Part shown: piece by piece, positions 33,891 through 42,856 of the stretch
Layout of the letters: each line of letters begins with the position of its first letter
Numbering within the stretch: the stretch's first letter is position 1
Origin: Candidatus Peregrinibacteria bacterium Gr01-1014_25
GTDB lineage: Bacteria > Patescibacteriota > Gracilibacteria > Peribacterales > Peribacteraceae
Length of the DNA stretch: 64,000 nt
Assembly (NCBI GenBank): GCA_007376205.1
Contig: VMFU01000001.1
Location: forward strand, 220,661-284,660
Direction: 5' to 3'
Notes under the pieces: generated by a model
Seen by the model: only the letters and a program-made list of their open reading frames with translations
Database searches by the model: none
Told to the model about the DNA's origin: nothing
Program-made: the position numbers and the translations under genes

Positions 33891-34259
33891 CAATTCTGGA
33901 GCCAGGCACGTGACCCGTGCCGCTGGACGCTCCTCTCTCTGCTCCATGAATTTCACGCGGTGCGGGCAGAGGTTCGTCCCGCCGCGTGTGCCCCTTCCTC
34001 CCCAGTGTTCCCCTTCCCTCCTTGAGGGTCGTGGCGGACCGGTCCGGGGACCTCGGTGCGGTGCCGAGGAGAAACAAGACACCGGAATGGGGCAGAGACC
34101 AGGGTAGCCTCACCCGTGTCCTGCATCCTCGCGGTGCAGGGCAACCCGCGCGCCTACGGCGCGCGGACCCCCCTCTCGGCCGCGGCTCTTGGCTCACAAA
34201 AAGCCCTGATAGCCCCCGAAGGGAACATCAACACAAAGACCGGCCACTCCGGTCTTTTT
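33891..34259 (+). ncRNA. Candidate structured non-coding RNA ending in a terminator
   Basis: This GC-rich non-coding stretch has several stable hairpins: CCTGCA/TGCAGG (34120-34140), CGCGCGCC/GGCGCGCG (34147-34165) and CCTCGG/CCGAGG near 34050. It ends in a textbook terminator (34235-34259). The next gene has its own -10 just downstream, so the upstream transcript is separate. I checked by eye for tmRNA, 4.5S and rRNA signatures and found none. The 5' end is not defined. Identity unknown. Confidence 0.45.
34235..34259 (+). terminator. Rho-independent terminator
   Basis: AAAGACCGG (34235-34243), loop CCACT, CCGGTCTTT (34249-34257) continuing into a T-run. Confidence 0.85.
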
Positions 34260-34305
34260 GTTATGCCTTTTTACACCGCCCGCCTCTCTATACTATGGAA
34301 TCGTC

Positions 34306-37300
34306 ATGCCCTTGCGGCGCCTTGCCCAAATCGGGATCGCTCTTTTCCTCCCCATTGTTTTTTTGACGCTCGCCACAGAGCATGGCGGGAAACGGTTTCT
34401 GGGAGCGAGCGGCGGTGGCGACCAGAGCGTGGGGACTGATGGAGGAGGACAGGTGAATGAGTGGTGCTGTCCGCAAGGATGCTACAACCCCGACCCGACG
34501 CTCGATCCTCCGTGCAATCTCTTCGGTCCGAGTCAGTGCAGTTTGATTCCCGCTCCCCCGACGGAGCAAAGTGCCTGCAAGTACTGGGTGTGCCAGGGAT
34601 GGGACGCGATAACGGGTGGCCCGGCATGCAACGCGTACTGCAATGCGCAGCCACCGATCCCGTACTGTCCCGGCGCGGGTGGGGGCGTCGGCACGAACGC
34701 GGGTGATGGCGGGGCGAACGCAGGAGGCATCGGCGGGTCTTCTACAGGCGGTGGAACATCAACGGGAGGCGGCACTTCCGTCGGAGGGGTGTCCTCGGGG
34801 GGCTTTGCGTCCTCCGGGATTTCTACGTCTCCCAGTACGTCATTGCCTGGTGGGACATCTTCCCTCTCTTTTTCAGCGGTGTTCTCTTCAAGTAGTGCGA
34901 CCTCCTCAACGACGAGCAGCGCGTCCAGTCAGTCCGTCGGCCCCGGATATGATGTCCCGTGCAATCCCACGGAGTGGTACGCCTGTGAAGTGCCCGAGGA
35001 AGGCGCACCGTACTTCGGCATGTACATCGAACATCGCTTCCCCAAGGATCGCGGGCCGACCGTCACGGACGAAATGCGCGATTTTCTTCAGGAGCACGGC
35101 AACGCGGGCTTCGGTCCCTGCATGGTCGATACCTTTCCTCCGGAGGTTCCCCTGTGGCCCCTGTGCTTCGAAGGCCGCACGTTTGGATTGGGAACGGGAC
35201 AAGTAAAAGAGTATTTGGATCGCGGGGCGACGCTCGGCGCTTGCCAGCCGACTCCCGATTGCCCCGGCGTCGATTTCCAATGTTTCACCGATGGTCCGAT
35301 CTTCATACAGGCAGCGGGCATTGCGCCGGAGTATCCACTCGTCGATAACGATCCTCCGGACGGTATACGCGGGGTGTATGACCGAGGCGACGCCGATCCA
35401 CTGCCATCGCTCTGGAACATGGTACGCGGATCGGGTCAGTGGAATGGTCCCCCGCAAGGCATCGAACCTTCCGATAAGAAGGTGTATGTCCTCGACTACG
35501 ATCCCAAGCTCCCGCACATGCGCGCCTACAAGGAGCCGATACCGACGCCCATTGGTCACTACGTCGACGACCAGGCGGAATTGGAGGGTTTCCCGGGGGC
35601 GACGCGCGCACTCCGGTACAGCGAGAATGTCTGCACTCCCACACAACCCAATAGCGGGGCGCTGTCGTATCTCACAGAGCCCACGGACGTCACCGAAATT
35701 GCGTGGCTGCCCGGCCGGGGGTTGGCTGCCCGGCTGGATGCGGACTTCGTCGATGACTGTTCTGCACGTCATGGGCATTCGGACTACTTCGCGATCGTCG
35801 CGGCATGCCGCGACGCCTACCGGTGCGGCGAGGGCGTGCTCCACCTCGCCGTGGATGCGAACGGAGAGAACGCCATGGTGAAGCTCCTGGGATTCGGCGG
35901 AGAGGAGCTCGCATCCATGAAACTCCCCGGCGTCTACGAACCCGCAATGGCGGTCGATGCCGATGGCAGGCCATACGTGCTGCAGGTTCCTGATGGCAAG
36001 ACGGTCAACCTCCTGCGTCTTTTTGAGGGCGGAACGCTTCTTGGTGCCACGGGGTTGCCGCGCGGCGTGGACTCGATGACTTTCGCTCCGGACGGCACGC
36101 TGTACGCCATGCATTCACGCCGCCGCACGCTGTACCGCATCGACGTGGTGACGGGCCGCGCCACAGTCGTTCACGAATTCAAAGACGGATTGCAGCTAGC
36201 CGGCGGCGATATTGCCTTCGATGACAACGGTCGCCTCTTCTACCTTGGGCTCTCCCTTGAGAAGGCGCCTGTCAATGTCCTGTACGAGGTCAACCTCACA
36301 ACATTCAGGATCACGAAGATCGGGACGCTTCCGAAAGGAATTCACGACGGCCTCGCTTTCGTCGGATACAGCCGGTTCCTGACGGCAAACGTGACGGAGA
36401 AGCATATGGCGCGCATCACCGTTGACCCGTGGAGGGTCGACAACCTAGCGAGCGCCGAAACCGGCGATGCCGCCGATTGCGCAACATGTCCTCCCGCGCC
36501 CCTGCCCGGCGGAAGTTCGACGAGTACCTCAACATCCCGGACATCCTCCACCTCGTCGCACGTTGATAGTACGACCAGCGCATCATCGACCTCCGGCCCG
36601 ATCGTCGCCACGACCAGCGCGACGTCTTCTTCTGGCAACCTGGACTCCACCACGAGCGCATCGTCCACCTCCAGGGTGATCGTACCTTCCTCGACTGCTC
36701 CCTCGACCGCTACCTCAAGAGTCTCCTCGCAGAACAGCGCATGCGCATTCTGTCCGTCGGGGCAATGTGTGAACGGTCAGTGTCTGTGCAAAGACAGTAC
36801 GCAGTGTCCCGCAGGCAAGAAGTGCATCAATGGCAGGTGTGGGTGTACCGACAATGCGCAGTGCCTGGCAGGACAGCAGTGTCAGGACGGAAAGTGCGTG
36901 TGCATCGACGTTCTGAACTGTCCTCCGAAGCAATGCTCCACGGACAAGGATTGCCCGGCGTACTACGCATGCCGCGACGGTCTCTGCAAGGCGATGGCCT
37001 GCTCGGGCCTCGAATGCGCGAGCGGAGGCAGCGCACTCTGCGCCGCCGCGGGCAAGATCTGCCTGCAGTACTCCACGCCGCCCTGCGCGGTGTGCGGCGG
37101 TGAAACGCGCGAACAGGCGCTCGCCGACATCGTCCTGCAGCAGGCCTTCTGCGGCAACGGCCGCATTGAGGTGGGGGAAGAGTGCGACGACGGCAATGCT
37201 CGTAACGGCGATGGCTGCTCCGCGTTCTGCGGCAAGGGAGATGAGAATCCCCCTTTGTCGTCCGTGCTTGAAGGTATGCGCCAACAGAGCGGCATTGCCC

Positions 37301-37500
37301 CCAGGCTGGGCATGCGCGAGTTCGTCTTCGGCCGCGCCGCCGCGCCGCTCCAAGGAATGGTCGCGGGATCATCGACCCGGGAATTCTTGCCTGCGCCGAT
37401 GCACGCTCCCGTCGGCGACACCGGCCCTGCAGCCGTCGCCGTCATGGCCGCAGGCGCGGCGGCAGGCTGGTCATGGGTGCGGAGACGGAGGAGGCGATAA
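34306..37500 (+). CDS. Large Cys-rich surface protein with C-terminal membrane/Arg anchor
   Basis: A 1064-aa protein starting at ATG 34306, after TATACT (34289-34294). Order: signal peptide (residues 1-22); Cys-containing segment; Gly/Ser/Thr linker (about 120-215); a unique domain; a beta-propeller-like region (about 465-715) with FAPDGTLYAMHSRRRTLYRID; Ser/Thr linker (about 730-805); an EGF-like Cys-rich block (about 810-945) with repeated CxxxxxCxxGxC units; a Myxococcus-type CGNGRIEVGEECDDGN repeat (about 948); and a C-terminal helix plus six Arg (WSWVRRRRRR). The last part resembles a sortase- or rhombosortase-style tripartite tail without a clear LPXTG. Probably an adhesin. The Arg codons and stop lie in a heptad repeat. 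Confidence 0.85.
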   Translation: MPLRRLAQIGIALFLPIVFLTLATEHGGKRFLGASGGGDQSVGTDGGGQVNEWCCPQGCYNPDPTLDPPCNLFGPSQCSLIPAPPTEQSACKYWVCQGWDAITGGPACNAYCNAQPPIPYCPGAGGGVGTNAGDGGANAGGIGGSSTGGGTSTGGGTSVGGVSSGGFASSGISTSPSTSLPGGTSSLSFSAVFSSSSATSSTTSSASSQSVGPGYDVPCNPTEWYACEVPEEGAPYFGMYIEHRFPKDRGPTVTDEMRDFLQEHGNAGFGPCMVDTFPPEVPLWPLCFEGRTFGLGTGQVKEYLDRGATLGACQPTPDCPGVDFQCFTDGPIFIQAAGIAPEYPLVDNDPPDGIRGVYDRGDADPLPSLWNMVRGSGQWNGPPQGIEPSDKKVYVLDYDPKLPHMRAYKEPIPTPIGHYVDDQAELEGFPGATRALRYSENVCTPTQPNSGALSYLTEPTDVTEIAWLPGRGLAARLDADFVDDCSARHGHSDYFAIVAACRDAYRCGEGVLHLAVDANGENAMVKLLGFGGEELASMKLPGVYEPAMAVDADGRPYVLQVPDGKTVNLLRLFEGGTLLGATGLPRGVDSMTFAPDGTLYAMHSRRRTLYRIDVVTGRATVVHEFKDGLQLAGGDIAFDDNGRLFYLGLSLEKAPVNVLYEVNLTTFRITKIGTLPKGIHDGLAFVGYSRFLTANVTEKHMARITVDPWRVDNLASAETGDAADCATCPPAPLPGGSSTSTSTSRTSSTSSHVDSTTSASSTSGPIVATTSATSSSGNLDSTTSASSTSRVIVPSSTAPSTATSRVSSQNSACAFCPSGQCVNGQCLCKDSTQCPAGKKCINGRCGCTDNAQCLAGQQCQDGKCVCIDVLNCPPKQCSTDKDCPAYYACRDGLCKAMACSGLECASGGSALCAAAGKICLQYSTPPCAVCGGETREQALADIVLQQAFCGNGRIEVGEECDDGNARNGDGCSAFCGKGDENPPLSSVLEGMRQQSGIAPRLGMREFVFGRAAAPLQGMVAGSSTREFLPAPMHAPVGDTGPAAVAVMAAGAAAGWSWVRRRRRR

Positions 37501-37537
37501 TGAGGAGGCGGTAAGCGGGAGGCGGGAAACGAAAGGG
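37482..37537. repeat. Heptanucleotide repeat block (8 units) across a stop codon
   Basis: Units GAGACGG, AGGAGGC, GATAATG, AGGAGGC, GGTAAGC, GGGAGGC, GGGAAAC, GAAAGGG. It encodes part of the Arg tail and stop of the surface protein and extends into the intergenic space. The complementary words CCCGCTT and CCTCCCG recur at 8196-8216. Confidence 0.75.
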
Positions 37538-37553
37538 GCGCTACACTATTCCT

Positions 37554-38195
37554 ATGCTCGAGCAACTCACCGCGACTGCCGGCGATCTGATTCACACCTA
37601 CGGCGTTCTCGGCGTGTTTCTGGCGAGCATCGTCGAGGAGGTTATCGCGCCCATTCCCTCCGCGGGCGTCGTCCTGCTGGCGGGCTTCCTGCTGATTCCG
37701 CCGGAGGCGACGTGGACCGCCGCGGCCGCGGCCGCGGCGGTGAACGTGATGATCCCCGCGTCGATCGGACTCACTGTCGGATCGCTGTTCCCGTACGGCG
37801 TCGCCCGCATCGGCGGCAAACTCGCCGTCGACAAGTGCGGCCGTTTGCTGGGCATCGACTGGTCCTTGGTCGAACGGGCCCAGGCGCGATTCACGCGTTC
37901 GCGCTCCGATGAACTGCTGCTCTTCGGTGTCCGGTGCGTACCCGTCATCCCCTCCGTCGTGATCGGCGTGCTGTGCGGCCTCGTGCGATTGCCGCTCCCG
38001 GAATTCATCCTTTTCACGTTCCTCGGCAGTCTCGTGCGGACGTTCATTCTCGCGCTCGTCGGATGGTCCGCAAGCGCGGCGTACAGCGCGTACGCCGAGC
38101 AGTTTTCCCGTGGCGAAGACATCGTGCTCGGCATCATTGCCATTGCGATCGTTGCCTTCGCGCTCCGATGGCACAGCAAGAGAAAGCAACGATGA
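37554..38195 (+). CDS. DedA family membrane protein
   Basis: A 213-aa protein; its ATG follows TACACT by six nt. The DedA/SNARE-associated pattern is visible: an N-terminal re-entrant segment with EEVIAPIPSAGVVLLAG, RCVPVIPSVVIGVLCGLVRLPLPEF and a C-terminal helix with a basic tail. Members of this superfamily include polyprenyl-phosphate (C55-P) flippases; others act in membrane homeostasis. A second DedA domain occurs fused to UppP at 49-50 kb. Confidence 0.9.
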   Translation: MLEQLTATAGDLIHTYGVLGVFLASIVEEVIAPIPSAGVVLLAGFLLIPPEATWTAAAAAAAVNVMIPASIGLTVGSLFPYGVARIGGKLAVDKCGRLLGIDWSLVERAQARFTRSRSDELLLFGVRCVPVIPSVVIGVLCGLVRLPLPEFILFTFLGSLVRTFILALVGWSASAAYSAYAEQFSRGEDIVLGIIAIAIVAFALRWHSKRKQR

Positions 38196-38230
38196 ACCCA
38201 TAATTTCCTTCCCGCGCCACTCGTCCCGAT

Positions 38231-38260
38231 TTGCCGTGCAAATCGCCAAAGCGATACCAT
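38231..38260 (+). promoter_or_regulatory. Promoter of hsp20
   Basis: TTGCCG (38231-38236), 18-bp spacer, TACCAT (38255-38260), then seven nt to the ATG. An inverted repeat ATTTGC-CGT-GCAAAT (38229-38243) overlaps the -35. It does not match the CIRCE element. Confidence 0.6.
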
Positions 38261-38267
38261 AGCCCCC

Positions 38268-38720
38268 ATGGGGCGCCCCGCCTTCCCATTCCACGGAATC
38301 TTCTCATCGCTGCAGCAAGAAGGAGCAGCCGATCCTGTGGTCGGAGCCGCAACCGGCGATCGTGGCGTTCCGGTTCGGAGCGCGGCACAGGGCCAAGGGC
38401 AGGTCGCAGTCGACATCTACGAGCAGGACAATTATTACATCATCAAGGCGCCGATCGCGGGCGTGCGTCTCTGCGATCTGGACATCGAAATCAGCGACAG
38501 CGTCGTCACCATCCGCGGCACGCGGCAGCAAGGGGATGATGTTCCGCGGGACACCTACTATGTGCAGGAGTGTTTCTGGGGGCAGTTCAGCCGCTCCGTC
38601 ACGCTCCCCTGCGCCGTCGATCCCAAGCGCGTCCGCGCGACGTTCAACAAGGAGTGTATTCTGAAGATCATCATTCCGAAGGAGGAGAAGGTGAAGATTG
38701 TGAGGATCAATGAAGGGTAA
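38268..38720 (+). CDS. Small heat shock protein (Hsp20/alpha-crystallin)
   Basis: A 150-aa protein with the alpha-crystallin domain: VAVDIYEQDNYYIIKAPIAGV, ISDSVVTIRGTRQ, ECFWGQFSRSVTLPCAVDPKRVRATFNKECILKIIIPKEE. The C-terminal I-x-I/V is VRINEG-like. It holds unfolded proteins for refolding by DnaK/DnaJ; dnaJ is 16 kb downstream. Leaderless start after TACCAT. Confidence 0.93.
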   Translation: MGRPAFPFHGIFSSLQQEGAADPVVGAATGDRGVPVRSAAQGQGQVAVDIYEQDNYYIIKAPIAGVRLCDLDIEISDSVVTIRGTRQQGDDVPRDTYYVQECFWGQFSRSVTLPCAVDPKRVRATFNKECILKIIIPKEEKVKIVRINEG

Positions 38721-38735
38721 TATACTGCCCCACCC

Positions 38736-39563
38736 ATGAAGATCACCCAGGCCATCCTCCCCGTGGCCGGCCTTGGAACGCGGTTCCTGCCGTGGACGAA
38801 GGTCGTGCCCAAGGAGCTCCTGCCCATCGGCAGCCAGCCGATCATCGCGCACCTCGTCGACGAGTGCATCAGCATCGGCATCGATGACATCTGCTTCGTC
38901 ATCAGCCGCGGCAAGGAGATGATCCCGCAGTACTTCTACGCCGCGCCCGCGCTGGAGCACGAACTCAAGCGGCGCGGGAAGCACACGATGCTCGACGAGC
39001 TCAAGCGCTACGATACCGTGCGCCTGCACGTCGTGTACCAGGAGGACCAACTCGGCGACGGCCACGCCATCCTGCAGGCGGTGCCCTGGGTGCAGAGCGA
39101 CACCATCGCCGTGCTCTTCGGCGACGACATCATCGTGGGCGATGAGAACGGCTTGCAGCAGCTTGTCCGCGCGCACGCGGGCCTGCCCGCGGAAGAGCGC
39201 ACGCATGCGTCGGTGCTCACACTGGAGAACGTCCCGGCCGAACTGACGCACAAGTATGGCATTGCAGACATTGATCCATCGCGCTCCTCCGGCCGACTCC
39301 ATCGCATCAAGGGGCTCGTGGAGAAGCCGGCGGCGGGTGAAGCGCCGTCCACGTTAGGCATCGTCGGCAAATACCTCATTCCGCGACGCATCTTCGATCT
39401 CCTCCCTATCGTCGCACCGTCGCACGGCGGCGAGATCCGGCTGGTCGACGGTCTGATCGCGCACCTCAAGAACGGCCCCGTCTACGGCTACGAATTCGCG
39501 GGAAAGCGCTACGACACGGGCTCGCCCGAGGGGTACAAAGAGGCTGTTCGGGAATTGGGGTGA
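38736..39563 (+). CDS. galU: UTP-glucose-1-phosphate uridylyltransferase
   Basis: A 275-aa nucleotidyltransferase: ILPVAGLGTRFLPWTKVVPKELLPIG, VISRGKEMI, YQEDQLGDGHAI, VLFGDDII, GLVEKP and GKRYDTGSPEGYKEAV are the GalU pattern. It makes UDP-glucose for glycan synthesis and probably supplies the sugar transferases in this window. ATG follows TATACT (38721-38726) by nine nt; the spacer from hsp20 is 15 nt, so the promoter overlaps the hsp20 stop. Confidence 0.95.
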   Translation: MKITQAILPVAGLGTRFLPWTKVVPKELLPIGSQPIIAHLVDECISIGIDDICFVISRGKEMIPQYFYAAPALEHELKRRGKHTMLDELKRYDTVRLHVVYQEDQLGDGHAILQAVPWVQSDTIAVLFGDDIIVGDENGLQQLVRAHAGLPAEERTHASVLTLENVPAELTHKYGIADIDPSRSSGRLHRIKGLVEKPAAGEAPSTLGIVGKYLIPRRIFDLLPIVAPSHGGEIRLVDGLIAHLKNGPVYGYEFAGKRYDTGSPEGYKEAVRELG

Positions 39564-39600
39564 CCTTTGCTATACTCCGTGCTTCCTTTCCCTACGCGCT

Positions 39601-40227
39601 ATGTCCGCACAGCAGCTCTATAGCATGATCGCCTGGTTCTGGGACGCCGGCTCGTACATGGTCGGCCATCTGCGTGAGGCGGAGTACGTCGTGAATCACC
39701 TGCCCATCGACTCCCAAAAGCCGATCAACGTCCTCGACATCGGCTGCGGCACGGGGCTGTACACGCGCAACATCCTCCGGCGTTTCCCTCACGCCAAGGT
39801 GACGGCAATCGATTTGAGCAAACAGATGCTCGGCGAGCTGCAATCTTCGCTCAAGAAGCGCGGATGGGATCACCGCGTGACGATTCTCCACGGCGACGCG
39901 ATCGCCACCGCCAAGAAGCTGCAGGGGCCGTTCGATCTGATCGTCACAGCGGGGCTGCTGGAGTACCTCGATGACAAGGCGCTCCTCGACGTGATCGCGC
40001 AGAAACTCGCCCCGGCCGGCACGTACCTGAACTCCTCCGTCCGCGACACGGTGTCCGGACGGGTCATCGGCTTGCTCGCCCGCTGCCGTACGTCCACAAC
40101 GCGCAGCACCATCGATCTCTGCACGCGGCGTGGCATGCGCCTGGAGCGTCTCATCACGGTTCCGGAGACCATCTGGTATTTCCCGGCCTGCCACTACAAG
40201 GAAGGACAGGTGTATCGGAAAGCGTAG
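39601..40227 (+). CDS. Class I SAM-dependent methyltransferase
   Basis: A 208-aa protein with motif I NVLDIGCGTGLYTRNI, motif II AKVTAIDLSKQML and a motif III-like GPFDLIVTAGLLEYL, the Rossmann methyltransferase core. The substrate cannot be told; the C-terminus has Cys-containing segments (LLARCRTSTTRSTIDLCTRRG). TATACT at 39571-39576 predicts a short (about 17 nt) leader without Shine-Dalgarno. Confidence 0.9.
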   Translation: MSAQQLYSMIAWFWDAGSYMVGHLREAEYVVNHLPIDSQKPINVLDIGCGTGLYTRNILRRFPHAKVTAIDLSKQMLGELQSSLKKRGWDHRVTILHGDAIATAKKLQGPFDLIVTAGLLEYLDDKALLDVIAQKLAPAGTYLNSSVRDTVSGRVIGLLARCRTSTTRSTIDLCTRRGMRLERLITVPETIWYFPACHYKEGQVYRKA

Positions 40228-40334
40228 AGGCGAAGCCGTTGACATGTCCGCTGTGCGGGAGTGTGATGGCCGCCTTGCGCGTGCAAGGCGTGCCGTCGGC
40301 ACGGGACATGTTTCACAACGACGGGAGGCAGATC

Positions 40335-40709
40335 ATGACACCGTATCTCTTCGAAGGCGACTTGAGGGAGTTGAGCATGACGCTGGAGGCCGTGAAGTGT
40401 GTCCTTCAGCAGGGCACTCTCGATGGATCAGCGCTGAACGTGATCGCACGGTCAGCCGGTGGACAGGATGGCGCCGCCGCCGTGCGTCTCGCGTATATGT
40501 TTCGCAAAGTGAGTGCGCGTGAGCAGCAAGACGTCAGGACGAACGCACTCGTGCAGTTCGGCATGTACGTCCGCCGGCACGGTCTGTACAGCAAATCGGT
40601 GCTTGGAATGCTGCTCCTCTGGCAGCTGATCGACCTGGAAACGGCAGACCTCATGGTGACAGCGCATCGCACCGCTGCCGCACTCGAAATGGACATGGCT
40701 CTGTCATAG
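40335..40709 (+). CDS. Hypothetical helical protein, 124 aa, with Shine-Dalgarno
   Basis: I start at ATG 40335 because GGGAGGCAGATC precedes it, a clear Shine-Dalgarno; the track start at 40239 adds an upstream leader containing a CGTGCC/GGCACG hairpin. The product is all-helical with a hydrophobic stretch LGMLLLWQLIDLETADLMV. A TTGACA at about 40235 may be its -35. A terminator follows, so it is a stand-alone unit. Function unknown. Confidence 0.65.
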   Translation: MTPYLFEGDLRELSMTLEAVKCVLQQGTLDGSALNVIARSAGGQDGAAAVRLAYMFRKVSAREQQDVRTNALVQFGMYVRRHGLYSKSVLGMLLLWQLIDLETADLMVTAHRTAAALEMDMALS

Positions 40710-40723
40710 GAGCTTCCCGTAGG

Positions 40724-40755
40724 GGCCCGAGTACATCTCGGGCCTCTTCTTTTAC
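40724..40755 (+). terminator. Rho-independent terminator
   Basis: GGCCCGAG (40724-40731), loop TACAT, CTCGGGCC (40737-40744), followed by TCTTCTTTT. Confidence 0.8.
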
Positions 40756-40799
40756 CACATCAATTTCTCCCGGTATAGGCAAGGGAAAGCGCGCGGGCT

Positions 40800-42809
40800 T
40801 CATTTCATGAACTCCCTCCGCAGCAGCTCAATCTCGTCACGCAGGTCGGCGGCTTTCTCGAATTCCAGGTTCTGCGCGGCCAGGTCCATCTGCTCTTCCA
40901 GTTCCTCGAGCAGCCGCTTCTTCTCGTCTTTCGGGATCTTCGTGTGATCGTGCTTTGGACGACGCAATTCCAGCTTGCGGTGCTCTTCGGCGATGTCGCG
41001 GATGGCCTTCTTGATCGTCGTCGGCGTGATGCCGTGCTTGGTATTGTGGGCCTCCTGGATCGCCCGCCTCCGGCCGGTCTCGTCGATCGCCTGCTTCATG
41101 GCGTCGGTCATCCGGTCGGCATACAGCGTGACATGGCCGTTGACGTTTCGCGCCGCACGGCCGATGGTCTGGATGAGCGCGTCGCGCGAGCGCAGGAAGC
41201 CCTGCTTGTCCGCGTCGAGGATGGCGATGAAACTCACTTCCGGCAGGTCGAGCCCTTCGCGCAGCAGGTTGATACCGACGAGGATGTCGATCGTGCCCGT
41301 GCGGAGTTTGCGCAGAATTTCGATGCGGTCGAGTGTCTCGACGTCGCTGTGGAGGTACTGGACCTTTTGCCCGTGGTCCGCGAGGAACTTCGTGAGGTCC
41401 TCGGCCATCCGCTTGGTGAGCGTGGTGATCAGCACGCGCTCGCCGCGCGTGACCGTCTCCTGCACTTCACGGAAGAGGTCGTCCATCTGCCCCTTCGTCG
41501 GCTTCACCGCGACCGGCGGGTCGAGCAGGCCGGTGGGGCGGATGATCTGCTCCACGAGTCGTTCCTTCGGCGTGTGCGCGTACTCGTACTTTCCCGGAGT
41601 CGCGGAGACGTAGATGCGCTGGTGCGCTCTATCCTCGAATTCCGCGAATTTCAACGGACGGTTGTCATGGGATGACGGCAGGCGGAAGCCGAAATCGATC
41701 AGCGTCTGCTTGCGGCTTCTGTTGCCCTCCTCCATCGCGCCGACCTGCGGGATGGTGATGTGCGACTCGTCGATGATCATCAGGTAGTCATCGGGGAAGT
41801 AGTCGAGCAACGTCGAGGGCGGCCGTCCGGGCTCGCTGTTGTTCGTCAGGTAGCGAACGTAGTTCTCGATGCCCGTGCAGTAGCCCGTTTCCTTCAACAT
41901 TTCGATGTCGTACTCCGTGCGCATTCGCAGACGTTCGGCCTTCACCAACTCGCCGGCCTTAAGCAATTCGGCTTCGCGATCCTTGAGCTCGACGAGGACA
42001 CCGTCACACGCGCGGTCGATCTTGTCCTGGGTCGTGACGTTGTGCGACGCGGGGAAGATGGTGGTCGCGTTGAGCTCCTGCAACACTTCACCCGTGAAGC
42101 TGTCGACTTCCTGGATCCGCTCGACCTCGTCGAATGGCATCTCGATGCGTATGACCGTGTCGGCGCTCGGAGGGAAGACTTCGACGGTGTCGCCGAGGAC
42201 GTGGACCATGCCCTGCTTGAATTCCAGGTGCGACCGCCGGTACTGGATGTCGGTCAGCCGCCGCAGGAACGTATCGCGCTGCATCTTGTCGCCGCGCGTC
42301 ACCGTGATCGCGAGCGCCTCGTAATCCTCGACGTTGCCGAGGCCGTAGATGCACGAAACCGATGCGACGATGAGCACGTCGCGCCGCGTGAGCAGGTTCA
42401 TCGTCGCCGCGTGCCGGAACTTCTCGATTTCCTCGTTGATCGACGCGTCTTTCTCGATGTACGTGTCCGTGTGCGGGACGTACGCCTCCGGCTGGTAGTA
42501 ATCGTAGTACGAGACGAAGTAGCTGATGGCGTTGTCCGGGAAGAACGCCTGGAACTCGCTGCAGAGCTGCGCCGCGAGAGTTTTGTTGTGCGCGAGGACG
42601 ATCGTCGGCCGCTGCACTTTCTCGACGATGTTTGCCATGGTGAACGTCTTGCCGGTCCCGGTGGCGCCGAGGAGCGTCTGGTGTTTCTCCTTCGTCAGCA
42701 GCCCGTCCACGAGCCTGTCGATGGCCGCCGGCTGGTCGCCCGTCGGCGAGAAATCCGAGACGAGGCGGAAGGGTTTTGCCGCGAGCTGCTTCTTCGGGTG
42801 CGCCGACAT
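40800..42809 (-). CDS. uvrB: Excinuclease ABC subunit B (UvrB)
   Basis: I start this 669-aa protein at ATG 42809 (MSAHPKKQLA), preceded by TACAAT with an 8-nt gap; the longer ORF-track start is not supported. Walker A LLGATGTGKTFTMA, the beta-hairpin YYDYYQPEAYVP, DESHITIPQVGAM, helicase motifs V/VI (GINLLREGLDLPEVS, QTIGRAARN) and the C-terminal UVR domain are present. It is the damage-verifying subunit of nucleotide excision repair. No uvrA or uvrC in the window. Confidence 0.97.
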   Translation of the reverse strand: MSAHPKKQLAAKPFRLVSDFSPTGDQPAAIDRLVDGLLTKEKHQTLLGATGTGKTFTMANIVEKVQRPTIVLAHNKTLAAQLCSEFQAFFPDNAISYFVSYYDYYQPEAYVPHTDTYIEKDASINEEIEKFRHAATMNLLTRRDVLIVASVSCIYGLGNVEDYEALAITVTRGDKMQRDTFLRRLTDIQYRRSHLEFKQGMVHVLGDTVEVFPPSADTVIRIEMPFDEVERIQEVDSFTGEVLQELNATTIFPASHNVTTQDKIDRACDGVLVELKDREAELLKAGELVKAERLRMRTEYDIEMLKETGYCTGIENYVRYLTNNSEPGRPPSTLLDYFPDDYLMIIDESHITIPQVGAMEEGNRSRKQTLIDFGFRLPSSHDNRPLKFAEFEDRAHQRIYVSATPGKYEYAHTPKERLVEQIIRPTGLLDPPVAVKPTKGQMDDLFREVQETVTRGERVLITTLTKRMAEDLTKFLADHGQKVQYLHSDVETLDRIEILRKLRTGTIDILVGINLLREGLDLPEVSFIAILDADKQGFLRSRDALIQTIGRAARNVNGHVTLYADRMTDAMKQAIDETGRRRAIQEAHNTKHGITPTTIKKAIRDIAEEHRKLELRRPKHDHTKIPKDEKKRLLEELEEQMDLAAQNLEFEKAADLRDEIELLRREFMK

Positions 42810-42856
42810 GTCCGGGCATTGTACCGAAAACCGAACTATGGTCCAATGCCTCACGT

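Noticed and set aside
33891-34259. tmRNA or 4.5S SRP RNA in the gene-poor region
   Set aside because: No tRNA-Ala-like ends, no tag-peptide frame and no GGAAGGAAGCAGCC-type SRP loop.
36510-36720. Repeated Ser/Thr segments in the large surface protein as a tandem DNA repeat or CRISPR-like array
   Set aside because: The repetition is at protein level with irregular spacing and different codons; there are no conserved direct repeats with unique spacers anywhere in the window.
38229-38243. CIRCE/HrcA operator upstream of hsp20
   Set aside because: The inverted repeat ATTTGC-CGT-GCAAAT does not match TTAGCACTC-N9-GAGTGCTAA.
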